DNA of 64,000 nucleotides from Sphingomonas gei (lineage in GTDB: Bacteria > Pseudomonadota > Alphaproteobacteria > Sphingomonadales > Sphingomonadaceae): the NCBI RefSeq assembly GCF_004792685.1, contig NZ_SRXT01000006.1, forward strand, positions 326,606-390,605, written 5' to 3'. The position numbers and the translations under genes were made by a program. Below the pieces are notes generated by a model. That model did not search any database, was not told where the DNA came from, and saw nothing but the letters and a program-made list of their open reading frames with translations. This document shows, piece after piece, positions 44,780 through 53,582 of this stretch (positions within the stretch are counted from its first letter, which is position 1; every line of letters begins with the position of its first letter).

Positions 44780-45405
44780 ACGTACCGCAGGCGATTCTCC
44801 TCGATATCGAGGGGACGACGAGCAGCATCGCTTTCGTCGCAGAGGTGCTGTTTCCGTATGCGCGGACACATCTGCGAGATTTCGTCGCGGCGCATCCGGA
44901 CGCCGTGGCCCCGATTCTCGCCGAAGTCCCCGGCGATGATCCCCTGGCGACGCTGCTCCAGTGGATCGACGAGGATCGTAAGGCCACTCCGCTCAAGACG
45001 CTGCAGGGGATGATCTGGGCGCAGGGCTATGCCGATGGAACGCTCAAGGGCCATGTCTATCCCGACACGCCCGAGGCGTTGCGACGCTGGCGGGGGGCGG
45101 GGATCCCGGTGCACCTCTATTCTTCGGGCTCGATCGCCGCGCAGAAGCTGCTGTTCCGCAATTCGGAGGCGGGGGATCTGACGCCGTTGCTGTCGGGCTA
45201 TTTCGACACGACCAGCGGGCCCAAGCGCGAGGTTGAATCCTATGCGACGATCGCCGCGACTTTGGGGCTGCCCCCCGCCGTGATGCTGTTCGTCTCGGAC
45301 ATCCGGGCGGAAACAGACGCCGCACGCACCTCAGGGATGGATGCGCTGCTGATCGCCCGCGACGGGGGCGGCGACGTCAGCAGCCTTGCGGAGGTGCTGC
45401 CATGA
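44776..45405 (+). CDS. mtnC: Enolase-phosphatase E1
   Basis: A 209-residue HAD-family enzyme that enolises and dephosphorylates diketo-methylthiopentyl-1-phosphate. The N-terminal nucleophile motif is [14 protein letters not shown], the second motif [10 protein letters not shown], the Lys is in [12 protein letters not shown], and the final Asp motif is [13 protein letters not shown]. The GTG at 44776 is the start: it overlaps the mtnD stop (GTGA) and directly precedes the family's N-terminal strand. Confidence 0.94.
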   Translation: MNVPQAILLDIEGTTSSIAFVAEVLFPYARTHLRDFVAAHPDAVAPILAEVPGDDPLATLLQWIDEDRKATPLKTLQGMIWAQGYADGTLKGHVYPDTPEALRRWRGAGIPVHLYSSGSIAAQKLLFRNSEAGDLTPLLSGYFDTTSGPKREVESYATIAATLGLPPAVMLFVSDIRAETDAARTSGMDALLIARDGGGDVSSLAEVLP

Positions 45406-46448
45406 TCCTCGAAGGCGCGCACCACCGCTCGATCACGCGCACCGCGGACGGAGAGGGCGTGTGCATCCTCGATCAGCGCTTACTGCCGTGGGAAGTCCGC
45501 TGGGTCGAGCTCAGAAGCGCGGAAGCGGCGGCGACGGCGATCCGCGAGATGTGGACGCGCGGCGCGCCGATGATCGGGGCGACCGCGGCCTATGGACTGG
45601 CAATGGCGCTGGCGGTCGATCCAGACGATGCGAGCCTTTCGCGCGCCTATCAAGCATTGCTCGCGACGCGGCCCACCGCAGTCAATCTGCGCTGGGCGCT
45701 CGACCAAGTTCGTACTGCCGTCGCCACGCTACCGGAACTGCAACGTGCCGACGCCGCCTTCGCGCGCGCTGACGCGATCTGCGACGAAGACGCGTCGCTG
45801 TGCCGCGCAATCGGCGAGCATGGGCTTGCACTGCTCCGCAGCCTGCACGCGGCCAATCCGGATCGCCCGCTCAACATCCTCACGCATTGCAACGCCGGCT
45901 GGCTGGCGACGGTGGACTATGGCACCGCGACCGCGCCGATCTATCTCGCGCACGATGCCGGCATTCCGGTCCATGTCTGGGTCGACGAGACGCGGCCGCG
46001 CAACCAGGGCGCGCTGCTCACGGCGTTCGAGCTTGCCAATCACGGCGTGCCGCACACCGTGATCGCCGACAATGCCGGCGGGCTGCTGATGATGCAGGGA
46101 AAGGTCGACGCGGTGATCGTCGGAACCGACCGAGTCACCGCCAATGGCGACGTTTGCAACAAGATCGGGACCTATCTCAAGGCGCTCGCGGCTGCGGACA
46201 ACAATGTGCCCTTCTATGTCGCGCTGCCTTACACGACTTTCGATCCGGCGACCCCGACTGGCGCCGACGTGCCGATCGAGGAACGTTCGCCAGAAGAACT
46301 GACGCGGCTGACGGGGCCATCGGCGGACGGGATCGTGACGATCAAGGTCACCGATTCACCAGCGTCCAACCCGGCCTTCGACGTCACCCCGGCGCGGCTG
46401 GTGACCGGGTACATCACCGAGCGCGGCGTGCTGGCCAGCGTCGGCTAG
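45402..46448 (+). CDS. mtnA: Methylthioribose-1-phosphate isomerase
   Basis: A 348-residue isomerase that opens 5-methylthioribose-1-phosphate to the ribulose form. [16 protein letters not shown] is the phosphate-binding region, the catalytic Cys is in [12 protein letters not shown], and the Asp is in [20 protein letters not shown]. It overlaps mtnC by four bases (ATGA) and ends six bases before the convergent aminotransferase. The enzymes that supply methylthioribose-1-phosphate are not in the window. Confidence 0.94.
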   Translation: MILEGAHHRSITRTADGEGVCILDQRLLPWEVRWVELRSAEAAATAIREMWTRGAPMIGATAAYGLAMALAVDPDDASLSRAYQALLATRPTAVNLRWALDQVRTAVATLPELQRADAAFARADAICDEDASLCRAIGEHGLALLRSLHAANPDRPLNILTHCNAGWLATVDYGTATAPIYLAHDAGIPVHVWVDETRPRNQGALLTAFELANHGVPHTVIADNAGGLLMMQGKVDAVIVGTDRVTANGDVCNKIGTYLKALAAADNNVPFYVALPYTTFDPATPTGADVPIEERSPEELTRLTGPSADGIVTIKVTDSPASNPAFDVTPARLVTGYITERGVLASVG

Positions 46449-46454
46449 GGCGGC

Positions 46455-47609
46455 CTATCGGTCGAATGTGTCGCGGGCTGCGGCGATGCGCGCGATCGCT
46501 GCGTCGAGCGTCGCGTCTTCCTTGACGAAGCAGAAGCGGACGACGTGATTCACCGGCGCCTCGGCATAAAAGGCCGAGACGGGGATCGCGACTACGCCGG
46601 CATCGATCAGCCGATCGCAGAAGCCCAAATCATCGAGTGCGATTCCCGAGGCGGCGAGATCCACCGACAGGAAATAAGTCGCGGTGCTCGGCAGCACGGC
46701 GAGCCCCGCCGCGGACAGGCCGGCAGAAAGCCGGTCGCGGCCGGCCTGGAAGCGGTGGCGTGCGTCCTGCACCCAGGCGTCCTGCGTGGTGAGCCCCTCG
46801 ACCACCGCCCATTGCAGGTTGGGCGGGGTGGTGAAGGTGAGGAACTGGTGCGCGCGGGAGAGGACGCGGGCGAGCGGCGGCGCGGCGCACATCCAGCCGA
46901 CCTTGAACCCGGTCAGCGCGAAGATCTTGCCGGCGCTGCCGATCTTGACGGTGCGCTCGCGCATGCCGGGAAAGCCGATCAGCGGCAAATGGCGCGCACC
47001 GTCGAAAGTGACGTGCTCCCAGACCTCGTCGCATATCGCGACCAGATCGTGCGCGACGCAGAAGTCCGCGAGCATCGCCAGATCTTCCGCACTGGCCATC
47101 GTCGCCGCTGGGTTCAGTGGGTTGTTGAGCAGCAGCAGCCGCGTGCGCGGGGTGACCGCTGCTTCCAGCGCCGCAGCGTCGATCCGCCAGTGCGGCGGCT
47201 CGAGCCGGATGAAGCGCGGGACTCCGCCGGCCTGGCGGACCAGCGGTACATAGGCATCGTAAAGCGGCTGAAAGAGCAGCACCTCGTCCCCGGGCTCGAT
47301 CAGTGCGAACAATGCGGCGGCGAGCGCCTCGGTCGCGCCCGAAGTGACGATCACTTCCTCAGGCGTTAGATCGAGCCCCTGATGGCGGACATAGTGGTCG
47401 GCGACCGCGTGGCGCAGCTCGGGCAGCCCGGCCATCGGCGGATATTGATTGGATTTCTCGAGCACCGCGTGCGCCGCGGCTTGGAGAACCGCTTCGGGGC
47501 CGCGACCGTCGGCAAAGCCCTGGCCGAGATTGATCGCGCCGGTCTCGCGGGCCCGCGCTGACATCGCCTCGAAGATCGTCGTGCCCATTTGCGCGTATAG
47601 CGGATTCAT
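46455..47609 (-). CDS. Class I/II aminotransferase (possible methionine-salvage transaminase)
   Basis: A 384-residue PLP-dependent aminotransferase. GQGFADGRGPEAVLQAA and NQYPPMAGLPELRHAVADHY are fold I signatures, ICDEVWEHVTFDG holds the cofactor-binding Asp, and the Schiff-base Lys is in GSAGKIFALTGFKVGWM. The GFKVGW form is typical of the YbdL/glutamine transaminase K group, which can aminate 4-methylthio-2-oxobutanoate to methionine. Being convergent with mtnA, it may supply that final step, but other oxoacids are possible. The ATG at 47609 is preferred over upstream TTG/GTG codons, because MNPLYAQMGTTIF is the usual family start. Confidence 0.85.
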   Translation of the reverse strand: MNPLYAQMGTTIFEAMSARARETGAINLGQGFADGRGPEAVLQAAAHAVLEKSNQYPPMAGLPELRHAVADHYVRHQGLDLTPEEVIVTSGATEALAAALFALIEPGDEVLLFQPLYDAYVPLVRQAGGVPRFIRLEPPHWRIDAAALEAAVTPRTRLLLLNNPLNPAATMASAEDLAMLADFCVAHDLVAICDEVWEHVTFDGARHLPLIGFPGMRERTVKIGSAGKIFALTGFKVGWMCAAPPLARVLSRAHQFLTFTTPPNLQWAVVEGLTTQDAWVQDARHRFQAGRDRLSAGLSAAGLAVLPSTATYFLSVDLAASGIALDDLGFCDRLIDAGVVAIPVSAFYAEAPVNHVVRFCFVKEDATLDAAIARIAAARDTFDR

Positions 47610-47693
47610 GCCCGGCTTGTGACGGCTTGCAACCAACCACGCAACCGCCGCATTAGCGGCTCGTTGATGCGTGGCGCATCAGTAAGGAAGATC

Positions 47694-47939
47694 ATGAGCA
47701 AGAAGCCGCCTGTACCCGCCCAGAACCAGTCTCCCTATCCGATCGAGGAGCCGCCGCACGATCACGCTCCGGACAATGAAACCGTGGCGATCGTGCGCGA
47801 AATGGCTGCAGCGAAGCAGCGCCGCGCCGCAGGCCCCAATGCGCGCCAGCTGGGAATCGGTGCCGCTGTTGGTGTCGGCTCCGCCGCGATCGTCGCGGGG
47901 CTGCTATACTGGCGGGGCAACCGCAAGGACGGAAAGTAA
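47694..47939 (+). CDS. Small protein with a C-terminal membrane segment
   Basis: An 81-residue protein with AAGGAAG before its ATG. The first half is polar and rich in Pro and His; residues about 54-73 (IGAAVGVGSAAIVAGLLYW) form one membrane helix followed by basic residues, so the bulk probably faces the cytoplasm. I do not recognise a family. It is followed at once by a strong terminator and is likely monocistronic. Confidence 0.7.
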   Translation: MSKKPPVPAQNQSPYPIEEPPHDHAPDNETVAIVREMAAAKQRRAAGPNARQLGIGAAVGVGSAAIVAGLLYWRGNRKDGK

Positions 47940-47943
47940 AGGC

Positions 47944-47966
47944 CGGGCGAGGGACACCCTCGCCCG
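47944..47966 (+). terminator. Rho-independent terminator
   Basis: CGGGCGAGGG and CCCTCGCCCG form a perfect 10-bp stem around ACA, followed by ACATATTTTA, five bases after the small membrane protein gene. Confidence 0.8.
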
Positions 47967-48084
47967 ACATATTTTATCCCAAATCGCGCTCGCCACGCAG
48001 CTTTCGTTCTGTTACGGGCGCCCCATGCTTCGAAAACCGCGAACTACCACGCGAATTAGCAAACGCGCCTGAGCGTCGGGCGCG

Positions 48085-48130
48085 CGAAGCAGCGCTTTGC
48101 TTCGAAGCAATGGGAATGCACTGGCATTCC
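48085..48130 (+). promoter_or_regulatory. Twin hairpins in the leader of asd
   Basis: CGAAGCA-GCGCTT-TGCTTCG (48085-48104) and GGAATGC-ACTG-GCATTCC (48113-48130) are two perfect 7-bp hairpins about 65 bases before the asd ATG. They may be part of a structured 5' leader; no known riboswitch class is recognised. Confidence 0.35.
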
Positions 48131-48195
48131 GCACCATTCACCACCAATGAACCGTTCGTCGCCCCAAATGCGACGATCCTGATGGAAGGACGAAA

Positions 48196-49224
48196 ATGGG
48201 CTACCGTGTCGTGGTCGCAGGCGCCACCGGCAATGTCGGACGCGAAATGCTGAACATCCTCGCCGAGCGCGAATTTCCGATCGATGAACTTGCCGTACTC
48301 GCCTCCGGGCGCAGCCAAGGCGACATGGTCGATTTCGGCGAGACCGGAAAGCAGTACAAGGTCCAGAACATCGAGCATTTCGATCCCACGGGCTGGGACA
48401 TGGCCTTGTTCGCGATCGGTTCTGAAGGCTCGAAGCTGCACGCCCCGCGCTTTGCCGCAGCGGGCTGCACGGTGATCGACAATGCGTCGCTCTACCGGAT
48501 GGACCCGGACGTGCCGCTGATCGTCCCCGAAGTGAACCCCGAGGCGATCGACGGCTATACCCGGCGCAACATCATCGCGAACCCCAATTGCTCGACCGCG
48601 CAGATGGTGGTGGCGCTCAAGCCGCTGCACGACGTGGCGCGGATCAAGCGCGTCGTCGTCGCGACCTATCAGTCGGTCTCGGGCGCGGGCAAAGCGGGGA
48701 TGGACGAATTGTTCGAGCAGAGCCGCAACATCTTCGTCGGCGATCCGGCGACTCCGAGCAAGTTCACCAAGCAGATCGCCTTCAACGTGATTCCACATAT
48801 CGACAGCTTCCTCGACGACGGCTCGACCAAGGAAGAGTGGAAGATGGTGGTCGAGACCAAGAAGATCCTCGATCCCAGGATCAAGGTGACGGCGACGTGC
48901 GTGCGGGTGCCGGTGTTCGTCGGCCATTCCGAAGCGATCAACATCGAGTTCGAGAACGAGATTTCCGCCGCGCAGGCGAAGACCATCCTGCGTGAGGCGC
49001 CCGGCGTGATGCTGATCGACAAGCATGAGGACGGCGGCTACATCACGCCGATCGAATGCGTCGGCGAATATGCCACCTTCATCAGCCGCGTGCGCGAGGA
49101 TTCGACCGTCGAGAACGGCCTTTCCCTGTGGTGCGTGAGCGACAACCTCCGCAAGGGCGCGGCGCTCAACGCCGTGCAGATCGCCGAGCTGCTCGGCCGG
49201 CGGCATTTGAAGAAGGCGGCCTAG
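48196..49224 (+). CDS. asd: Aspartate-semialdehyde dehydrogenase
   Basis: A 342-residue NADPH-dependent enzyme that makes aspartate semialdehyde for Lys, Met, Thr and diaminopimelate synthesis. The cofactor motif VAGATGNVGREML is at the N-terminus, the catalytic Cys is in NPNCSTAQMV near residue 134, and the acid-base His is in VPVFVGHSEAIN. The short loop form is that of the Gram-positive/alphaproteobacterial type. ATGGAAGGACG precedes the ATG. Confidence 0.95.
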   Translation: MGYRVVVAGATGNVGREMLNILAEREFPIDELAVLASGRSQGDMVDFGETGKQYKVQNIEHFDPTGWDMALFAIGSEGSKLHAPRFAAAGCTVIDNASLYRMDPDVPLIVPEVNPEAIDGYTRRNIIANPNCSTAQMVVALKPLHDVARIKRVVVATYQSVSGAGKAGMDELFEQSRNIFVGDPATPSKFTKQIAFNVIPHIDSFLDDGSTKEEWKMVVETKKILDPRIKVTATCVRVPVFVGHSEAINIEFENEISAAQAKTILREAPGVMLIDKHEDGGYITPIECVGEYATFISRVREDSTVENGLSLWCVSDNLRKGAALNAVQIAELLGRRHLKKAA

Positions 49225-49547
49225 GAGTGGGGGCGGGCGGTGCCGTTGCGGTGCCGTCCGCTACACGCTCACGGTAGAGGCGATGCCGGGAACCTGTGCG
49301 TGCACCGCACGATCTGCCAGCGCTCGACCGGCGCTTCCTTCGCGCACCAGATGCCGGTGCGCGAGGATGCGCTGGCGGTGACCGGTGGACCCTGGGGAGG
49401 AATTCCAACGACTGCTTGCTCGAGGCGTCGGGGCGGGCGCTTGACTCGCTGGCGGTTTTTGCGAGCCGACGGATTCGGTAACAATCTAGTTTGTAACGAT
49501 AAATTGCGAGGCGCGGTTGACTCGGCGGGCAGCTTCGCGCCCGTAAC

Positions 49548-49668
49548 GCGGCACCTACGCGGCACCTACGCGGCACCTACGCGGCACCTACGCGGCACCT
49601 ACGCGGCACCTACGCGGCACCTACGCGGCACCTACGCGGCACCTACGCGGCACCTACGCGGCACCTAC
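49548..49668. repeat. Eleven perfect tandem copies of an 11-bp unit
   Basis: The unit GCGGCACCTAC is repeated 11 times without any mismatch over 121 bases. The unit length is not a multiple of three and no gene covers it. Perfect identity points to recent expansion by slippage or to active use as a binding array. Confidence 0.95.
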
Positions 49669-49810
49669 GCGCCATGTGCGTTGACTCGGGTCTTGCAGGG
49701 GGATCGATCGAACGATGTCAAAGAGCGGGTCGGCAATGCCGACCGCTCGAGGCAAGCAGACGAAATCCTACATTGCAAGGGCGGATGTCCCGACCTCCAG
49801 CGGCGAAACT

Positions 49811-49831
49811 CCCCTCCTTTGCAGGGAGGGG
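49811..49831 (-). terminator. Terminator-like stem after the efflux operon
   Basis: CCCCTCC and GGAGGGG form a 7-bp stem with a 7-base loop, seven bases after the stop codon of the MFS transporter on the minus strand. There is no long T-run. Confidence 0.5.
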
Positions 49832-49837
49832 GATCTC

Positions 49838-51400
49838 CTAGTGACCCGCCGCCGAGGCATCGGGCTTCTCGATCGGGCCCTTGGCCCGGCGCAGGAACAC
49901 CACCAAAGGTATCGACAATGCCGTGACGATCGCCATGCCCCAGAAATCGTTGAGATAGCCGATCATCATCGCCTGGCGGTTGATCTCGGCATTGGCCATT
50001 GCATAGGCGGTCTCGCCGATTCCGCCGAGCGCCTGGAGCATGATTGGGTCGATCCCGTCGAGCGTCTGTGCCGAGATGTGCGGAGCCAGCGCGGCATGGC
50101 TGGTCTGGATGCTGCGCGATAGCATTGTCGTCACCAGCGAGATACCCACCGAAGCACCGATGTTGCGCGTCAGGTTCATCAGGCTTGAGCCCTCGGTGCG
50201 ATACTTCGGCGGGAGCGTGGCGAAGGCCATGCCCTGCAGCGGCATGAAGATCAGCCCCATACCGAGCCCTTGGACGAAGCCCGAAACCACCACCGGCGTC
50301 GAATCCATCTCGAGCGACCATGCGGTCATCTGCCACAGCGAATAGGCAGCGATCACGAAGCCCACGCCGACCAGCCAGCGCGGATCGAGCCCGCGCTGGA
50401 TCAACTGCGCGGACAATGCCATCGTCAAGACCACGCCGAGCCCGCGCGGCATCAGCAGCAGCCCGGTGTCGAACACCGAATGGCCGTAGAGCGTCTGGAG
50501 CATCGGCGGGAGCAGCGCCATCGTCGCCATCATCACCACGCCGATCACCAGCATGAACAGCACCGCGGTAACGAGGTTGCGGTTCTTCCACAGATCGCGT
50601 TCGAACATCGGGTTCTTCGCCGTGAACATGTGCACCGTGAACATCCAGAATGCGATGACGCAAACCAGCATCTCGATCCACACTTCGTTCGACTGGAACC
50701 AGTCCTCGGTCTGACCGCGGTCGAGCATCAGCTGAAGCCCGGCGATGCCGAGCGAGAGCATCGAGAAGCCGAAGATGTCGAATTGTCGTTTTCGCACCGG
50801 CCGCGAAGGCAGTAGCCACCACAGGATCGCGATGCAGATCACGCCGAGCGGAAGGTTGACGTAGAATACCCATCGCCAATTGAAATTGTCGGTCAGCCAG
50901 CCGCCGATCACCGGGCCCATGATCGGCCCGACCATGATCCCCATGCCCCAGATCGACATCGCCTTGGCCTGGCGCTCGGGCGGGTTGATGTCGAGCATCA
51001 CCGTTTGGCTGAGCGGGTTCATGAATGCCGCCGAGACGCCCTGGAGCAGGCGGAACAGCACCATCTGCTCGAGATTCTGCGCCAGGCCGCACAGCGCCGA
51101 GGCGATGATGAAGCCGATGGTGGAGATCAGGAAGAGATTGCGGGATCCGATCCGGTCCGACAGCCAGCCGGTGATCGGAATCGCGATCGCCGACGCGACG
51201 ATATAGCTGGTCAGCACCCAGGTGACGGTGTCCGCGGTCGCTCCGAGCGACGTCTGCATGTGCGGCAGCGCGACATTGGCGATCGTGGTGTCGAGAATCT
51301 GCATGATCGTCGCCAGCATCACCCCGAAGGTGAGCAGCCCGCGATTGGTGACGGGTAGCGCGGCGACGCCGGGCGTCGGCATTGGCTGGGCGGTGGCCAT
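49838..51400 (-). CDS. DHA2-family drug:H+ antiporter (EmrB/QacA type)
   Basis: A 520-residue MFS transporter with about 14 membrane helices. TTIANVALPHMQTSLG and LTSYIVASAIAIPITGWLSDRIG are the family's helix 1-2 motifs, and GPVIGGWLTDNFNWRWVFYVNLP is antiporter motif C. With the adjacent HlyD-type adaptor it forms an EmrAB-like pump through both membranes, given an outer-membrane channel encoded elsewhere. The ATG at 51400 (with GAAGAGTGATCGA before it) is preferred over a start 23 codons upstream. Confidence 0.9.
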   Translation of the reverse strand: MATAQPMPTPGVAALPVTNRGLLTFGVMLATIMQILDTTIANVALPHMQTSLGATADTVTWVLTSYIVASAIAIPITGWLSDRIGSRNLFLISTIGFIIASALCGLAQNLEQMVLFRLLQGVSAAFMNPLSQTVMLDINPPERQAKAMSIWGMGIMVGPIMGPVIGGWLTDNFNWRWVFYVNLPLGVICIAILWWLLPSRPVRKRQFDIFGFSMLSLGIAGLQLMLDRGQTEDWFQSNEVWIEMLVCVIAFWMFTVHMFTAKNPMFERDLWKNRNLVTAVLFMLVIGVVMMATMALLPPMLQTLYGHSVFDTGLLLMPRGLGVVLTMALSAQLIQRGLDPRWLVGVGFVIAAYSLWQMTAWSLEMDSTPVVVSGFVQGLGMGLIFMPLQGMAFATLPPKYRTEGSSLMNLTRNIGASVGISLVTTMLSRSIQTSHAALAPHISAQTLDGIDPIMLQALGGIGETAYAMANAEINRQAMMIGYLNDFWGMAIVTALSIPLVVFLRRAKGPIEKPDASAAGH

Positions 51401-51504
51401 TCGATCACTCTTCACTGGTTTGAGTGGGTGCCGCGCCGATACGCTACGGGACTCGGCACCCACCCGCATTCCCCTTCCCGCAGGCGGGAAGGAGGATGTT
51501 CAAT

Positions 51505-52614
51505 TCACTTGCACTGGTTTTGCAGATCGACCTCGACATCGGACGACAGGCCGGCGATCAGCGCGCGCGGGCTCTTCTCGTCGATGAGGATCCGCACCGG
51601 TACGCGCTGGGTGACCTTGACCCAATTGCCGTTGGCGTTCTGCGCCGGCAGCACCGAGAATTCGGAGCCCGTGCCGGCGCCGATCGAGCCGACATGGCCC
51701 TTGAGCCTGAGCCCGGGATAGGCATCGAAGCTCACCTCGGCGCACTGCCCGACTCGCATCTTGTTGAGATCGGTTTCCTTGAAATTCGCCTCGACCCACG
51801 AAAGATCGCTGGTGACGATCGTGACGGCGGGAAGCCCGGTCATCATCTGCTGGCCGACCTGCAGGCGATCGGCCTGGCTGACCACGCCGTCTGCGGGCGC
51901 ATAGACCCTGGTGCGGCTGAGGTTGAGCAACGCCTGCTCGCGCTGGACGCGCGCCGCGGCGATCTGCGGGTTCTCGCCCGGAACCGCGCCGCCGGTGGCG
52001 AGCTTCGAACGCGCCTCGGCAGCATCGGCCTCGGCGCTCTGGAGCGCAGCGCGGGCCTGCTGGACCGAATGCTCGGCGGCCTGGAAATTGACTCGCGTGG
52101 TGAAGCCGCGCTTCATCAGCGCCGCCTGCCGCGCATAGTCCTCCTGCGCCTGCGCGATGCGGTCGCGCGCGGCGCCGATATCGGCGCCGGTGCCGGCATA
52201 GGAGGTGCGCAGCGTCTGGAGCTCGACCTGGGCGTTGGCGATCGCGGCATCGGCCTGGGCCACGGCGATGCGATAGGGCGCCGAGTCGATCTCGAAGAGC
52301 AAGTCGCCCTTCTTGACGCGCTGGTTCTCGCGGACCGCGACCTTGACGATGCGGCCGGCAACCTCGGCGGAGACCGAAACCTTGTCCTGCTGGACATAGG
52401 CATTGTCGGTCGACGCGAAGCGGCCCGAGGTGAGCCAGAAAAACCCGACCACGCCGAGGATGAGGAGCGGTACGCCGAACAGCATCAGCGGCCGCAGCCA
52501 GTTTCGCTTCGCCTTGGGCTCGACAATATCCTGCACGGGTGTCCCGTGCGCGGTGGAGTCGATGGTAATCGCCTCCGCGGGCGCCTTTTCGATCTTCGGA
52601 TCAGCGTCAGCCAT
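51505..52614 (-). CDS. HlyD/EmrA-family membrane fusion protein
   Basis: A 369-residue periplasmic adaptor. One membrane helix (about residues 36-58, LMLFGVPLLILGVVGFFWL) is followed by the biotinyl-lipoyl-like halves (VSAEVAGRIVKVAVRENQ ... VYAPADGVVSQ), a coiled-coil hairpin between them, and a beta-barrel domain. It links the MFS pump to an outer-membrane channel. It overlaps the MarR gene by eight bases and is followed by the transporter gene. Confidence 0.9.
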   Translation of the reverse strand: MADADPKIEKAPAEAITIDSTAHGTPVQDIVEPKAKRNWLRPLMLFGVPLLILGVVGFFWLTSGRFASTDNAYVQQDKVSVSAEVAGRIVKVAVRENQRVKKGDLLFEIDSAPYRIAVAQADAAIANAQVELQTLRTSYAGTGADIGAARDRIAQAQEDYARQAALMKRGFTTRVNFQAAEHSVQQARAALQSAEADAAEARSKLATGGAVPGENPQIAAARVQREQALLNLSRTRVYAPADGVVSQADRLQVGQQMMTGLPAVTIVTSDLSWVEANFKETDLNKMRVGQCAEVSFDAYPGLRLKGHVGSIGAGTGSEFSVLPAQNANGNWVKVTQRVPVRILIDEKSPRALIAGLSSDVEVDLQNQCK

Positions 52615-53053
52615 TTGCGGCCTCTTTGGTCTCGTGGGAGAGAGTCATGTTGGATCGAACGACATTGAGCGACGCGATCAGTGCGTCGCGCTGCTGCGCG
52701 TCCAACCCGTGAAGTGCGGCTTCGAGCATCGCGCCGGCGATGTCATGAAGCTCGGCGAGCATCGGGCGCGCTTTGTCAGTGAGATAGATACGCCAAGCGC
52801 GGCGATCGGCAGGGTCGCGGCGACGCTCGACCAGCCCGGCCTCCTCGAGCCGATCGATCATGCGGCAGCAGGTGATGGGCTCGACTTCGAGCAACTCGGC
52901 GATCTGCCCCTGGTTCAGGCCTTCATGCCGTTCGAGGATCTTGAGCGTCCGCCATTGCGGGCCCGTCGCACCACTTTTACGCGCGCGCTCGTCGAACCGG
53001 CGGCGCATAAGGCGCGAGACATCACTCATCAGGAAGCCGAAGATTTCGGTCAT
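52607..53053 (-). CDS. MarR-family regulator of the efflux operon
   Basis: A 148-residue winged-helix regulator with LNQGQIAELLEVEPITCCRMIDRLEEAGLV (in part) as recognition helix, and the wing RRDPADRRAWRIYLT with the conserved Asp-x-Arg. It is the first gene of the marR-emrA-emrB transcript and presumably represses it, as EmrR does, until a toxic ligand binds. A short palindrome lies just upstream. Confidence 0.88.
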   Translation of the reverse strand: MTEIFGFLMSDVSRLMRRRFDERARKSGATGPQWRTLKILERHEGLNQGQIAELLEVEPITCCRMIDRLEEAGLVERRRDPADRRAWRIYLTDKARPMLAELHDIAGAMLEAALHGLDAQQRDALIASLNVVRSNMTLSHETKEAANG

Positions 53054-53059
53054 AGCACA

Positions 53060-53070
53060 CTTATAGTAAG
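53060..53070. promoter_or_regulatory. Short palindrome before the MarR gene, possible operator
   Basis: CTTA-TAG-TAAG sits 7 bases upstream of the MarR start codon on the minus strand, within the 85-base divergent region shared with the GFA-family gene. Half-sites are short, so confidence is low. Confidence 0.35.
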
Positions 53071-53138
53071 CAGGCTCATAGATTGCAATCCAAGACCGGG
53101 TTGCGTTGTGCGGTGCAGCAATTGCAGGAAGGACAATC

Positions 53139-53582
53139 GTGGCTGAGGAAATGACCGGTGGGTGCCAGTGCGGGCGGATTCGCTACCGCGCCACAGTGGA
53201 TGATGACGAGGCCTATCTCTGCCATTGCCGGATGTGCCAGCGTGCCACCGGCGGCGTTTCAATCGCATTCAAAAGTATCGCGAAGACCAGGGTGGCGTGG
53301 GAGCGCGAGCCGGATCTCTATCGCTCCTCGCCGATTGCCGAACGCGGTTTTTGTTCTACCTGCGGAACGCCGCTGACCTTCTGGTTCCCCGATGCCCCGC
53401 ACATGGACCTGACGGTGGGGAGCTTCGACGATCCCTGGCGGTTCAAGCCGACCTCGCATTCGGGATCCGAAAGCTGGCATCGCGACTGGCTTGACACCAG
53501 TCCCTTGCCCGCGTCACGGACCGACGAGAACCCGAACGTCGTTCGCCGCTGGATGGATAAAGTTGGCAAGCTTCCCGATTGA
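53139..53582 (+). CDS. GFA-family zinc-binding protein (glutathione-dependent formaldehyde-activating type)
   Basis: A 147-residue protein. Its zinc-binding cysteines are in GGCQCGRIRY, CHCRMCQRATGG and FCSTCGTPLTFWF, the full GFA/Mss4-like set. The family name comes from a formaldehyde-glutathione enzyme, but most members have no proven reaction. AGGAAGGA precedes the GTG at 53139, which is therefore chosen over a downstream ATG at 53151. It overlaps the hydrolase gene that follows. Confidence 0.88.
   Translation: MAEEMTGGCQCGRIRYRATVDDDEAYLCHCRMCQRATGGVSIAFKSIAKTRVAWEREPDLYRSSPIAERGFCSTCGTPLTFWFPDAPHMDLTVGSFDDPWRFKPTSHSGSESWHRDWLDTSPLPASRTDENPNVVRRWMDKVGKLPD

Larger units (their letters stand above)
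49225..49837. other. 613-base gene-free stretch between asd and the efflux operon
   Basis: Two convergent genes end here. Several open frames cross the stretch but none has a ribosome site or a sensible product. It holds the tandem repeat at 49548-49668, a 10-bp direct repeat GTTGACTCGG on both sides of it (49516-49525 and 49680-49689), a hairpin at 49723-49748, and a terminator-like stem at 49811-49831. Confidence 0.7.

Noticed and set aside
49240..49926. Open frame of 228 codons whose translation carries an 11-residue repeat (RGTYAAPTRHL)
   Set aside because: The repeat is produced by the non-coding 11-bp tandem array, whose period of 33 bases reads as 11 residues. There is no ribosome site, the product resembles no protein, and it runs into the opposite-strand transporter gene.
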